Shown here: positions 17,008 through 26,457 of the stretch, one piece after another
Layout of the letters: each line of letters opens with the position of its first letter
Position numbering within the stretch: the stretch's first letter is position 1
Assembly (NCBI RefSeq): GCF_009498215.1
Contig: NZ_CP043499.1
Span: 1,624,001 to 1,688,000 of the forward strand
Source of the DNA: Rhizobium grahamii
GTDB taxonomy: Bacteria; Pseudomonadota; Alphaproteobacteria; Rhizobiales; Rhizobiaceae
Reading direction: 5' to 3'
DNA: 64,000 nt
Program-made: the position numbers and the translations under genes
The notes under the pieces: generated by a model
The model's input: only the letters and a program-made list of their open reading frames with translations
The model's database searches: none
Told to the model about the DNA's origin: nothing

Positions 17008-18027
17008 TCAGGTGCTGCCGCGAAGTTCGACGTGCGGCTCGATCAGCAGATGCCGCGCCTCCTGGCGTCCGTCGATGCGACCCATTAGAACTTCGGATGC
17101 CGTTCGGCCAAGCTGAACCGCATTCTGATCCACGCTGGTGAGGCCCACGAGCGGAATGGCAGCCATCGGCGAGTTGTCGTAACCGATGATCGCGAGGTCC
17201 TCCGGAACCCGAATCCCGCTGGTTCTGGCAGCGTTGATCAATGGCACGGCGTCGAGGTCCGACCAGACGAAAACCGCTCTCGGGCGATCCGTCGTCACAA
17301 GAAAATCCCTGATCGCTGCCTCGCGGTTTTCGGCAACGGGCGGCAATCGGATGATACGGCTTTCCAGCCCCGCCTGTTTCATAGCCGCGACGTATCCCAT
17401 CTCGCGTTGAAGCGCGACGACCGTCGACGGGGAATCGAGAAAGTCGTAACCGAGCATCGCTATGTCCCGGTAGCCTTGCTTCACTGCGACCTCGACCGCG
17501 AGAGCGGCCCCCTTGCGATCGTCGGAATTCACGGTGTCGTAGGTTTGGGCGTGTGGTTCGTGATGGGCGATGACGGCGATTGGAATTTGGCGGGCATAGC
17601 GCTCCAATACCTTGCCGGAGATGCGTGGCGCGATGATCAACACGCCATCCATCCGGTTGTCGATCATCGACTCGATCATCGATGCCTCGATCGGGCTTGC
17701 CGAACGACCGATACCGATCAGCGACTTGTATCCATTGTCAGACAGCATGGTATTGGCACTCTCGATTACACCCGCAAGGAACGGGTTCGATAGCTCGATG
17801 ACGAGAATGCCAACCGTGTAGGTGCGCCCGCGCATACCGCGCGCGGCGACCGAAGGCCGGTAGTTCAGCTTTTCGATCGAGGCTTCCACCTTGCTCCGAA
17901 GAACCTCGCTGACACCGTAGGCGTTACGGAGAACTTTGGACACTGCCGCGACGGAAACACCGGCGTCCTGTGCCACATGGCGGATCGTGATCCGCTCCTG
18001 TGTCGCGGTAACAATTTGATTTTTCAT
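17008..18027 (-). CDS. LacI-family transcriptional regulator
   Basis: A 339-residue regulator with an N-terminal LacI helix-turn-helix and hinge (ITIRHVAQDAGVSVAAVSKVLRN, then LNYRPSVAARGMRG) and a periplasmic-binding-protein-like effector domain. It is divergent from the alpha-L-rhamnosidase gene, with 143 bp between the starts, and is therefore the likely repressor of the rhamnosidase/ABC transporter operon. It is convergent with the RuBisCO-like gene, only 39 bp away with no obvious terminator. Confidence 0.9.
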   Translation of the reverse strand: MKNQIVTATQERITIRHVAQDAGVSVAAVSKVLRNAYGVSEVLRSKVEASIEKLNYRPSVAARGMRGRTYTVGILVIELSNPFLAGVIESANTMLSDNGYKSLIGIGRSASPIEASMIESMIDNRMDGVLIIAPRISGKVLERYARQIPIAVIAHHEPHAQTYDTVNSDDRKGAALAVEVAVKQGYRDIAMLGYDFLDSPSTVVALQREMGYVAAMKQAGLESRIIRLPPVAENREAAIRDFLVTTDRPRAVFVWSDLDAVPLINAARTSGIRVPEDLAIIGYDNSPMAAIPLVGLTSVDQNAVQLGRTASEVLMGRIDGRQEARHLLIEPHVELRGST

Positions 18028-18093
18028 TCTTAAATGTCTCTATCCCCGGCTCCGAAAAATTATACGCACAAAATGCTTGCGCGGCAATCTGGA

Positions 18094-18111
18094 ATGTAGA
18101 ATGATATACAT
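18094..18111. promoter_or_regulatory. Candidate operator upstream of the rhamnosidase operon
   Basis: ATGTA (18094-18098) and TACAT (18107-18111) form a short inverted repeat with an 8-base spacer. The segment GATATACA (18103-18110) is echoed by GATACACA immediately downstream. The position between the divergent LacI gene and GH78 gene is right for an operator, but the arms are short and could occur by chance. Confidence 0.25.
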
Positions 18112-18170
18112 AGAACGATACACAAAAGGATAGATCTGCTGGTTGACCGGCGATCGAGGGAGGTTTCGTG

Positions 18171-20504
18171 ATGAAGATCGTGACTGGCCACAGCGATGCT
18201 GCGGACAACGGCGCTGGCGGCTCGCTATTTCAGTTTTCGGCATCGATGATTGCGCCGCAGTGCGATGCGGGCCAAGGCACCGCCGGCACCTTCGTTGCCC
18301 GCGAATTCGAACTCGATGCCGTGCCGTCCTCGGCGACCCTGCGCATTTCCGCACTTGGCCTCTACCGTGCCTACATCAACGGACAGCGCATCGGAGATGA
18401 TCTGCTGACCCCCGGCTGGACCTGCTACGACGACCGGATCGCCTACCAGACTTATGACATTGCCAACGCGCTGCGCCCCGGCGGCAACCGGATCGAAATC
18501 TGGCTCGGTGACGGGTGGTATCGCAGCCAGCTGATGTGGGCATTGAACCCCGTATTCAACTGCTGGGGCGACCGCACGGCGGCGATCGCGGAAATCAGCG
18601 CCGATGGGAAGGCACTGCTCAAGACCGACGAACGCTGGACCAGCGGATTTACGCCGGTCACCCGAAACGGCATTTATTTTGGAGAAGACTTCGATGCCCG
18701 GATTCGCCCGCAGGATACGAGCGGCGTTGAGATCCTCGCCTTTGACAAGCAGTTGCTCGTTCCCCACGAGACGAAAGCCGTCAAGGAACTTACCGAACGC
18801 GCGCCTGTTGATCAGTGGGTCGAGGCCGATGGCCGGACCGTGTACGACTTCGGGCAGAATGCCGGGGCTTACGTTCGGCTCCGCCTGAAGGGCGAGGCCG
18901 GTGCCACCGTTCGGGTCGAGCATTCCGAGGTACTTGGGCCCGATCGCTTCTTCGACAACCGCAACTATCGCAGTGCCCGCGCCGAACTCAGCTACACGCT
19001 GGCCGGCGAAGGCGAGGAAGTCTACGCTCCGATCTTCACCTTCATGGGCTTCCGCTACGCACGCCTGACCATCACGGGACAGGCCGAGTTGGTCGGCATC
19101 GCCATGGTGCCGATCTCCTCCGTGCCGGTGGCCGCAGGCGGGTTCACGTCGGGGGTCGACGCCGTTAACAAGCTCGTCGAGAACACCATCTGGTCGCAAC
19201 GCTCGAACTTCATCGAAATCCCGACGGACTGCCCGCAACGCGACGAGCGGCTCGGCTGGACGGGCGACGCGCAGGTCTTCGCCGGAACGGCTTGCTGGCT
19301 GGCCGACAGCGGTTCGTTCCTGAAGAAATTCCTTCGTGACGTGATGCACGACCAGCGCCCGGACGGTGCGGTCCCGCATTTCTCGCCTGACCCGACCCGG
19401 CTTCATCCGATCGATGGACGGGGCGACTGGGCAGGTTCAACAGGCTGGGGCGACGCGATCGTCATCATCCCGTGGCAGCTCTACCTGCACTACGGCGACG
19501 TGTCTGTTTTGGAAGAATGCTTCCCGGCCATGCTGCGGTGGCTGGATTATCTTTGGGGCATCTCCGACGGTCCGATCATCCGCCCGCCTGCGGTATGGGG
19601 CGATCACGGCTTTACCTTTGGTGACTGGCTGCAGCCCGTTGGCGACAACCGCAAGCCGCGCCCGACCGTTGCCGACGATTGCGCCGCAACGCTCTATCAC
19701 TTCATTTCTACCGAACTGACGGCGAAGATTGCCGGCATTCTCGGCAAGAAATCCGACGCCTCTCGTCTCGACGGTCGCGCCCAGGAAATCAGGTCGGCGT
19801 TCAAGAACGAGTTCTTCTCGCCGTCGGGCCGTATCGCCCACAACGACCAGACCTCGTGGGCTCTCGCGTTCCTCTACGGTCTGGTTCCGGCTGAATACGA
19901 AGAGGCAGGACGTGCCTATTTCCGTAGAGTCTCCGAGGAGACCGACGGCGTCATCGGGACGGGCTTCATCGGCACTCCTGCCCTGCTCCCGGCCCTGACC
20001 CGGCTTGGCATGCTGGACCTGGCGGAGAAGATGTTCCTCAACCGCAAGGTTCCGGGCTGGCTCTATCAGGTCGAGCGCGGCGCGACCTCCATCTGGGAAC
20101 GATGGGACGCGCTTGCCGAGGACGGCACGATCTACGATCCCGACATGAACAGCTACAACCACTATGCCTACGGCGCAGTCTGCCAGTGGCTGTTCGAGGA
20201 TGTCGCTGGCATCAAGCCGCTGGAAGACAAGCCGGGCTTCGAAGAAATCGCCTTCGATCCGGCAATCCTGCCGACGCTCTCGCCGGTCTCGGCATGGCAC
20301 GATACGCGCTTCGGGCGCATCGAGGCGGGATGGTCGTTGGAAGGCAGCAACGTCACCTGCCGCCTTTCCTTGCCCGAAGGCGTCACCGCGCGCTTGAAGG
20401 GCAGCGATGACCGCAAGCAGTTGACAGCAGACGGTAAGGTGGTCGAACCAGCACAAGAGCTTAAGCTCGGCCAGGGAGAGCATACGATCACGTTCACCAT
20501 TTGA
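18171..20504 (+). CDS. Alpha-L-rhamnosidase, glycoside hydrolase family 78
   Basis: A 777-residue enzyme releasing terminal alpha-L-rhamnose from glycosides. The start at ATG 18171 fits GAGGGAGG at 18156-18163 better than the GTG three bases earlier. The catalytic-domain motif begins at D353 (DCPQRDERLGWTGD, including E359 and D366), and the distal acidic residue is E643 in GATSIWERWD; these match the conserved Asp/Glu set of family 78. N-terminal beta domains precede the (alpha/alpha)6 barrel. No signal peptide is visible, so the enzyme should act on rhamnosides in the cytoplasm after import by the ABC system encoded immediately downstream. No rhamnose isomerase or kinase is adjacent. Confidence 0.93.
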   Translation: MKIVTGHSDAADNGAGGSLFQFSASMIAPQCDAGQGTAGTFVAREFELDAVPSSATLRISALGLYRAYINGQRIGDDLLTPGWTCYDDRIAYQTYDIANALRPGGNRIEIWLGDGWYRSQLMWALNPVFNCWGDRTAAIAEISADGKALLKTDERWTSGFTPVTRNGIYFGEDFDARIRPQDTSGVEILAFDKQLLVPHETKAVKELTERAPVDQWVEADGRTVYDFGQNAGAYVRLRLKGEAGATVRVEHSEVLGPDRFFDNRNYRSARAELSYTLAGEGEEVYAPIFTFMGFRYARLTITGQAELVGIAMVPISSVPVAAGGFTSGVDAVNKLVENTIWSQRSNFIEIPTDCPQRDERLGWTGDAQVFAGTACWLADSGSFLKKFLRDVMHDQRPDGAVPHFSPDPTRLHPIDGRGDWAGSTGWGDAIVIIPWQLYLHYGDVSVLEECFPAMLRWLDYLWGISDGPIIRPPAVWGDHGFTFGDWLQPVGDNRKPRPTVADDCAATLYHFISTELTAKIAGILGKKSDASRLDGRAQEIRSAFKNEFFSPSGRIAHNDQTSWALAFLYGLVPAEYEEAGRAYFRRVSEETDGVIGTGFIGTPALLPALTRLGMLDLAEKMFLNRKVPGWLYQVERGATSIWERWDALAEDGTIYDPDMNSYNHYAYGAVCQWLFEDVAGIKPLEDKPGFEEIAFDPAILPTLSPVSAWHDTRFGRIEAGWSLEGSNVTCRLSLPEGVTARLKGSDDRKQLTADGKVVEPAQELKLGQGEHTITFTI

Positions 20505-20574
20505 CAGGTAGCCTGCGGACACGTCCGCAGTCGCGCAGCCCAATCATTCCGGTCTTCAAGAGGAGGAAACGACT

Positions 20575-21849
20575 ATGAGAATGACGAAGTGCAGCATCCT
20601 TGCCGCAACCATGATGTCGCTTGCAGCCAGCGTCGCTCATGCCGACGTGACGCTCAGCGTCCTGATTGACACCAATCCCGAGACGATCGCCTCGTTCGAC
20701 GCCGTCTCGAAGGCCTACATGGAAAAGCATCCCGACGTAAGTTTCGATGTGGAACAAAGAGCAGGCGGTTCGGAAGGCGACAACATCATCAAGACCCGAC
20801 TCGCCACGGGCGAAATGGCCGATGTCTTCCTTTACAATGGCGGGTCACTGTTCCAGGCACTGAAGCCGCAGGAAACGATCGCCGACCTCTCCGATCTCCC
20901 GTCCGAAGCGGGAATTCTGGATAGCTTCAAGAAGGTTGTCACCAGTCCCGATGGTCATGTGCGAGGGATGCCGTTCGGCCCTGCGATGGGGGGCGGCATC
21001 TTTTACAACCGCAAGATCTACGCGGATCTCGGCCTCACGCCGCCGAAGACCTGGGCCGAATTCATGGCCAACAACGAGAAGGTAAAGGCAGCCGGCAAGG
21101 TTGCCGTGGCACAGACCTACGGCGACACCTGGACATCGCAGATCTTCGTTTTGGCGGACTACTACAATGTCCAGGCAGAAGTTCCGAGTTTCGCCGACGA
21201 CTATACCGCCAACAAGGTGAAGTACGCCACCACGCCGGCCGCAATGCGCGGCTTTGAGCACCTTGAGGAGGTCGCGAAGGCCGGTTTCCTCAACGCCGAC
21301 TTCGGCGCCGCCAAATTCGACGACGGCATGCGAATGGTGGCCACGGGTGAAGCAGCACACTATCCGAATCTGACCTTCGGCATCGGAAACGTCCAACAGA
21401 ATGTTCCGGACAGCTTGAAGGACCTGGGCTTCTTCGCTCAGCCCGGCACGGATGCATCAAAGAACGGCCTGACAGTCTGGATGCCATCCGCGCTCTACGC
21501 GTCGGCCAAGTCCGAGAATGTTGCCGAAGCCAAGAAATTCCTCGACTTTGTCGGTAGCAAGGAAGCATGCGACCTGATGGCCAAGGCGGTTCCTTCCGGC
21601 CCTTATCTGGTCAAGGGCTGTGAGCTTCCGAAGGATATCCCCGCGGTAGTTTCCGACATGCTGCCTTACTTCGAAACCGAAGGGCGCACGGCGCCGGCGT
21701 TGGAGTTCGTGTCACCCGTAAAAGGCCCCGCGCTTGAACAGATCACCGTAGAAGTCGGAACGGGCATTCGCTCGGCGAAAGACGCCGCCGCCCTTTACGA
21801 CCAGGATGTTGAGAAGCAGGCCAAGCAGCTCGGCCTGCCGAACTGGTAA
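20575..21849 (+). CDS. Carbohydrate ABC transporter substrate-binding protein
   Basis: A 424-residue extracellular solute-binding protein of the MalE/UgpB type. It has a clear signal peptide (MRMTKCSILAATMMSLAASV, cleavage near AHA-D). The mature part shows family phrases such as IIKTRLATGEMADVFLYNGG, PFGPAMGGGIFYNRKIY and ARKFLDF-like AKKFLDFVGSK. The gene has a strong ribosome-binding site (AGGAGGAAA) 70 bp downstream of the rhamnosidase. A GC-rich hairpin follows its stop, before the permease genes. The probable ligand is a rhamnose-containing oligosaccharide or glycoside, inferred only from the adjacent GH78 enzyme. Confidence 0.9.
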   Translation: MRMTKCSILAATMMSLAASVAHADVTLSVLIDTNPETIASFDAVSKAYMEKHPDVSFDVEQRAGGSEGDNIIKTRLATGEMADVFLYNGGSLFQALKPQETIADLSDLPSEAGILDSFKKVVTSPDGHVRGMPFGPAMGGGIFYNRKIYADLGLTPPKTWAEFMANNEKVKAAGKVAVAQTYGDTWTSQIFVLADYYNVQAEVPSFADDYTANKVKYATTPAAMRGFEHLEEVAKAGFLNADFGAAKFDDGMRMVATGEAAHYPNLTFGIGNVQQNVPDSLKDLGFFAQPGTDASKNGLTVWMPSALYASAKSENVAEAKKFLDFVGSKEACDLMAKAVPSGPYLVKGCELPKDIPAVVSDMLPYFETEGRTAPALEFVSPVKGPALEQITVEVGTGIRSAKDAAALYDQDVEKQAKQLGLPNW

Positions 21850-21862
21850 CCTCCCAGCCGGT

Positions 21863-21890
21863 CCCCCGCCTGGCCTCGGCCGGGTGGGGG
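21863..21890. other. Intercistronic hairpin after the binding-protein gene
   Basis: CCCCCGCCTGGCC (21863-21875) can pair with GGCCGGGTGGGGG (21878-21890), with two G-U pairs. It lies in the 59-bp gap between binding-protein and permease genes, without a T-run. Such hairpins typically stabilise the upstream mRNA so that the binding protein is made in excess over the permeases. Confidence 0.6.
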
Positions 21891-21908
21891 AAGCTTCAAG
21901 GTATCCCC

Positions 21909-22769
21909 ATGACATGTAAATCGCCTTATCCCTACTGGTTCGTGCTGCCGGCCGCGGTCGTGTTCACGGTCCTGTTTCTCGCCCCGACGATCGCCTCGTT
22001 CTGGTTCAGCCTGACACGCTGGGACCTTTTCAGCACGCAGTTCATCGGGTTTGAGAACTACCGACAGTTCTTTCGCGAACCCTTCCTGATCCAGGGCCTG
22101 ATAAACACGGTGATCTACGCGATCCTGACCTCGGGCACGAAGACGGTGCTCGGCCTGCTCCTGGCCGTGCTGCTGACATCAGGCATATGGGCGCAAGGTC
22201 TGCTTCGAACGGTGATCTTCTTCCCCGTTCTCGTCTCGACCATCGGCGTCGGGATCACCTTTTCCGTGCTCATGCATCCGACCCGCGGGATCATCAACGT
22301 CGCGCTGGCCGCGATCGGGATCCATGGTCCGGGCTGGCTCACCGATCCAGCGCTTGCGCTCTACTCGATCGTATTCGTCGACCTCTGGAAAGGGATCGGA
22401 CTGGCCACGGTCATCTTTATCGCCGGACTTGCCTCGATCAGCCCCGATTACTACGAGGCCGCAAGGATCGACGGCGCGACCCGCCGGCAGATGTTCTTCC
22501 GGGTTACCGTGCCGCTTGTAAAGCCGGCCACCGTGACCGTCGTCACATTGTCGCTTATCGGCGGCCTGCGCAGCTTCGATTTGATATGGGCTATGACCCG
22601 CGGCGGTCCGGGCTTTTCATCGGACGTGCTGGCGAGCGTTATCTACAAGCAATACCAGGCTGGCTTCTACGGCCTTTCGACCGCCGGCAACGTCATCCTG
22701 TTTCTCCTGATTGCCTTGATCGTGCTGCCGATGACGGCATGGTTCAATCGCAAGGAGGTAGACCTATGA
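21909..22769 (+). CDS. Carbohydrate ABC transporter permease, MalF/UgpA type
   Basis: A 286-residue inner-membrane permease with six hydrophobic segments. The coupling-helix EAA motif reads YYEAARIDGATRRQMFFRVTVP. It forms the channel as a heterodimer with the next permease, whose ATG overlaps its stop by 4 bp. The start at ATG 21909 is the first good start after the intercistronic hairpin. Substrate as for the operon, probably a rhamnoside. Confidence 0.92.
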   Translation: MTCKSPYPYWFVLPAAVVFTVLFLAPTIASFWFSLTRWDLFSTQFIGFENYRQFFREPFLIQGLINTVIYAILTSGTKTVLGLLLAVLLTSGIWAQGLLRTVIFFPVLVSTIGVGITFSVLMHPTRGIINVALAAIGIHGPGWLTDPALALYSIVFVDLWKGIGLATVIFIAGLASISPDYYEAARIDGATRRQMFFRVTVPLVKPATVTVVTLSLIGGLRSFDLIWAMTRGGPGFSSDVLASVIYKQYQAGFYGLSTAGNVILFLLIALIVLPMTAWFNRKEVDL

Positions 22770-23590
22770 ACCGCCGTCAGTTTTACACCGGCATCACGGC
22801 GCTGCTGGCCTCCGGCGTGATCTTCGTGCTGCCGTTCCTCTTCATCTTCATCACGGCCGCCAAGACAAAACAGGATGCCGCGACGCTGACCTTCAGCCTG
22901 CCCCGCGAATGGCATCTCTGGCAGAACTTCATGGAGGTTGTGCAAACCCGCAACTACATGCTTCTGCTCGCCTACTTCAATTCAACAGTCATCACGGTGG
23001 TTGCGGTTACGCTGCTGGTGCTGTTCGGCGCCATGGTTGGCTACGTCCTGCAGCGCCGTCCTTCGCGCTGGAATACCGTGATCTATGGGGCCGTTCTTGC
23101 TGGCCTCATGATCCCTCCGGCCGTTGTCCCGACCATCTGGGTGCTGCAATCGCTCGGACTGTTCAAGACGATCTCGGGGATGATCCTCATTCAGGTCGCC
23201 TATGGCCTTGCTTTTACCGTGCTGCTGTTCCGCAGCTTCATCGCCACCATTCCGCGCGATCTCGACGAAGCCGCGATCATCGACGGCGCAAAGCCCCTGC
23301 AGATCTTCTTCCGTGTCGTCCTGCCGTTGCTCAAGCCCGTCACGGTAACCGTCATCGTCGTGCAGTCCATCGCGATCTTCAACGACTTCACGAACCCGCT
23401 CTACTACCTGCCGGGTCGCGAGAACGTGACGGTGCAGTTGACCCTCTATAACTTCCAGGGGCAGTTTCAGACCCAGTTCAATCTCCTCTTCATGAACATT
23501 CTGCTGGTCACCATTCCGCCCCTCATCGTTTTCATATTTTTCAACCGGCAGATCGTGGCAGGCATGACTGCCGGCGCCGTGAAGGGATAA
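22766..23590 (+). CDS. Carbohydrate ABC transporter permease, MalG/UgpE type
   Basis: A 274-residue inner-membrane permease starting at ATG 22766 (RBS AAGGAGGT at 22752-22759), overlapping the previous gene by 4 bp. Its EAA loop reads LDEAAIIDGAKPLQIFFRVVLP and the C-terminus ends GMTAGAVKG, typical of MalG-type partners. The open frame extends upstream inside the preceding gene, but that extension lacks a start signal and is a shadow. Confidence 0.92.
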   Translation: MNRRQFYTGITALLASGVIFVLPFLFIFITAAKTKQDAATLTFSLPREWHLWQNFMEVVQTRNYMLLLAYFNSTVITVVAVTLLVLFGAMVGYVLQRRPSRWNTVIYGAVLAGLMIPPAVVPTIWVLQSLGLFKTISGMILIQVAYGLAFTVLLFRSFIATIPRDLDEAAIIDGAKPLQIFFRVVLPLLKPVTVTVIVVQSIAIFNDFTNPLYYLPGRENVTVQLTLYNFQGQFQTQFNLLFMNILLVTIPPLIVFIFFNRQIVAGMTAGAVKG

Positions 23591-23593
23591 GTC

Positions 23594-24574
<981 letters not shown>

Positions 24575-24612
24575 TAGCACCCACTCCTCGCGCCAAGGAC
24601 CATCATAAAAGG

Positions 24613-24637
24613 CTCCCAAACCTTGTTTGGGAGTTTT
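24613..24637 (+). terminator. Rho-independent terminator of the rhamnosidase/importer operon
   Basis: A perfect 9-bp stem CTCCCAAAC / GTTTGGGAG with a three-base loop, followed directly by TTTT and preceded by AAAA. It lies 39 bp after the ATPase stop. Bases 24638-24991 downstream hold no recognisable gene or repeat. Confidence 0.85.
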
Positions 24638-24991
24638 GATACGGCCCGCATTGAAGGTCGTCAGATAACGGCAGTTCCCAGAATCTCGAGCCGGATGCCG
24701 GACGGGTGAATCGGTAACTGAACCTTACGCGGAACACCGCGACAGCGTCGTGAACGCGCTCAGAACCTCATCATTTCCAGTGGTTGACGCCTATGGATTT
24801 TCGCGAAGACGAGGTGAGCATGAAACCGTGACCTTGTGGACGATCGCTCGGGCCTAAGAAAGCAATCTAGCGCTCCTCACATCCTCCCCGGAGCAAGAGA
24901 TTCTATTCCTGGCACGAATATTGGGATGGCACGCGTTGTTTAGTCTATTATTTTTATAGACTACTGAGCCAAAGCTAAGCTTGAGGTTCAG

Positions 24992-25210
24992 ATGAGAATT
25001 TTCCGCACCACCACATTCCGTCTTGTCGCGGCAAGCGCAATCCCTCTCGTCGCTGGTGCGGCGATGTGCGTCTGCCCGCTCCAGACTCCCAACTGGATCT
25101 GGGCGTCGCCGATCGCGCTTGGTGTGGTTCTTCTGATATTTGCGCTCGGCCGCGTTGAACGACACTCGTCGCATTGGGGAAGAGCACCGTGGAATCCAAA
25201 CTCCAAGTGA
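24992..25210 (+). CDS. Hypothetical small membrane protein
   Basis: A 72-residue reading frame with two hydrophobic stretches (about residues 9-26 and 35-50) and a short basic tail. A GAGG lies just upstream of the ATG. I do not recognise the family. It sits in a sparsely coding 1.9-kb interval, with no operon partner, so it may be a genuine orphan or a chance frame. Confidence 0.3.
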   Translation: MRIFRTTTFRLVAASAIPLVAGAAMCVCPLQTPNWIWASPIALGVVLLIFALGRVERHSSHWGRAPWNPNSK

Positions 25211-25243
25211 ATGCCGGCCCGAGCTTTCTATCGGCCTCGGCGA

Positions 25244-25420
25244 TCAACGCTCCATCGCTGTCCGTGCCCTTGCCACGATCGCATCGATGGTCACGCGCGG
25301 ACGCGGCAGAACGATCGGGCTGGATTTCCAGATGACGTGAACCGGCAAATGGACTGCGATCGCATCATCCGGCACCGTAACGATGCGCCCTTCGTCGATC
25401 TCCCGCTGAACGGCCCAGCG
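25244..25420 (-). pseudogene. Possible C-terminal remnant of a LysR-type regulator
   Basis: The minus-strand frame reads VQREIDEGRIVTVPDDAIAV, then LPVHVIWKSSPIVLPRPR, then VTIDAIVARA before its stop. This is the wording at the end of LysR-type effector domains (a solvent-exposed EGRLV strand, LPxHxIW, then a last helix). Upstream on that strand the similarity stops within a few codons and runs into another gene, so at most ~55 residues remain and no DNA-binding domain is present. The call rests on a short match by eye. Confidence 0.3.
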
Positions 25421-25472
25421 ACGGCGGTCACGGGAACCGCCGTGAATTGGCGGCCCCTGCAATCTCATCAGG

Positions 25473-25766
25473 TCAATCACAAACGCGCACGCTTTCGACA
25501 TGCCATCCGCCGTCATAGGCGTCACGCACCTGACGGTCCTCGTACCAGCAGCGCGGGCGTGGTGCCGAGTAGTAGTACCTGGGCTCGCTATTGTTGGCGA
25601 TAGCACCGCCGACCAGACCGCCGATCACGCCCGCAGCCAGTCCGCCGGCGACAGCGGCGCCGTCATTATGGTGATGGTGAGACCGCGCAAACGCCGCGTC
25701 CACCTGACCTAACCCAGCGCTCGCAGCGACTGTGGCGATGACTGCTGACAGAACAATGTTTTTCAT
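25473..25766 (-). CDS. Small secreted glycine-zipper protein
   Basis: A 97-residue protein. The start is ATG 25766, behind GGAGAG, because a signal peptide follows directly (MKNIVLSAVIATVAASAGLG, cleavage near VDAAFA). The mature part has a histidine cluster (SHHHHND), a glycine-zipper segment (AAGVIGGLVGGAIAN) able to insert in a membrane, and a C-terminal aromatic/charged stretch with two cysteines (RCWYEDRQ and RVCD). Such small envelope proteins are common in Rhizobiales, and their function is unknown. It stands alone. Confidence 0.65.
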   Translation of the reverse strand: MKNIVLSAVIATVAASAGLGQVDAAFARSHHHHNDGAAVAGGLAAGVIGGLVGGAIANNSEPRYYYSAPRPRCWYEDRQVRDAYDGGWHVESVRVCD

Positions 25767-26457
25767 TGTTTCTCTCCATGCCTGAGGCTGTCTTCCCACA
25801 TCGGGAATCGACCGCCTGTTGAACTTTGCCCATGGCTCCCCCACACCGGGCGGGGTGCCAAATCACTGAGCGTTGCTAATGACAAACGCCGCGAGCCCCC
25901 CAAATTGTTCCATGCAGGATCTCGGCGAGGGTTTTGAACACGGAAGGAACAAATGAATGGTCGAGGCGCGAGCTTCTACTTTCACCCCACGGTTGGCATC
26001 TTCAGAACTCACGTTTAACGCGAGTAATTTGACAGTGACTTGGATCTCGCTTCTTCCACTTTGCGTCTTGGCTACTCCGACTTGGAGTTGTCCAAAACCC
26101 TTTGGTCGAGGCTGATCTCGCATGTAACTCTTGCCGAAACTAACGGCGAGATGAAGCTGCAGGTAAAGCGTGTGCCAATCGCCGCCGTGCGATCTGATCA
26201 ACTCGGTCCGCTCTGAAAATGCGCTGCATATCGATAAGCACCTTCGAACTTGCTTGATAGGCATTGGCGCCGCTCGATCGCGCACAGTGTTCGAGGCTTC
26301 GACGCAGCGCTTCACCATCGGTTTAACGCGTGGTTTGGCAACCTATTTCGAAGCCGGTTGCAGCCTGCGCTTTGCGGTCGTCAGGGCGATCATTTTCGCT
26401 CACTCTTGGAACTGTTGGTTGCGTCGATCGCAACTCTAGCAACAAGCGGAGAACACA
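25767..26457. other. Interval without recognisable genes
   Basis: About 690 bp of apparently lower GC content than the flanks. Open frames on both strands (for example 25863-26318 minus and 26170-26439 plus) have no good start signals, no recognisable domain and unusual composition. I see no RNA gene or repeat. The end of the interval holds the promoter and ribosome-binding site (CGGAGA, 26447-26452) of the type I secretion genes. Confidence 0.5.

Noticed and set aside
25863..26318. 151-codon minus-strand open frame in the low-coding interval
   Set aside because: No plausible ribosome-binding site, no recognisable motif and unusual composition; kept only as part of the gene-free interval.
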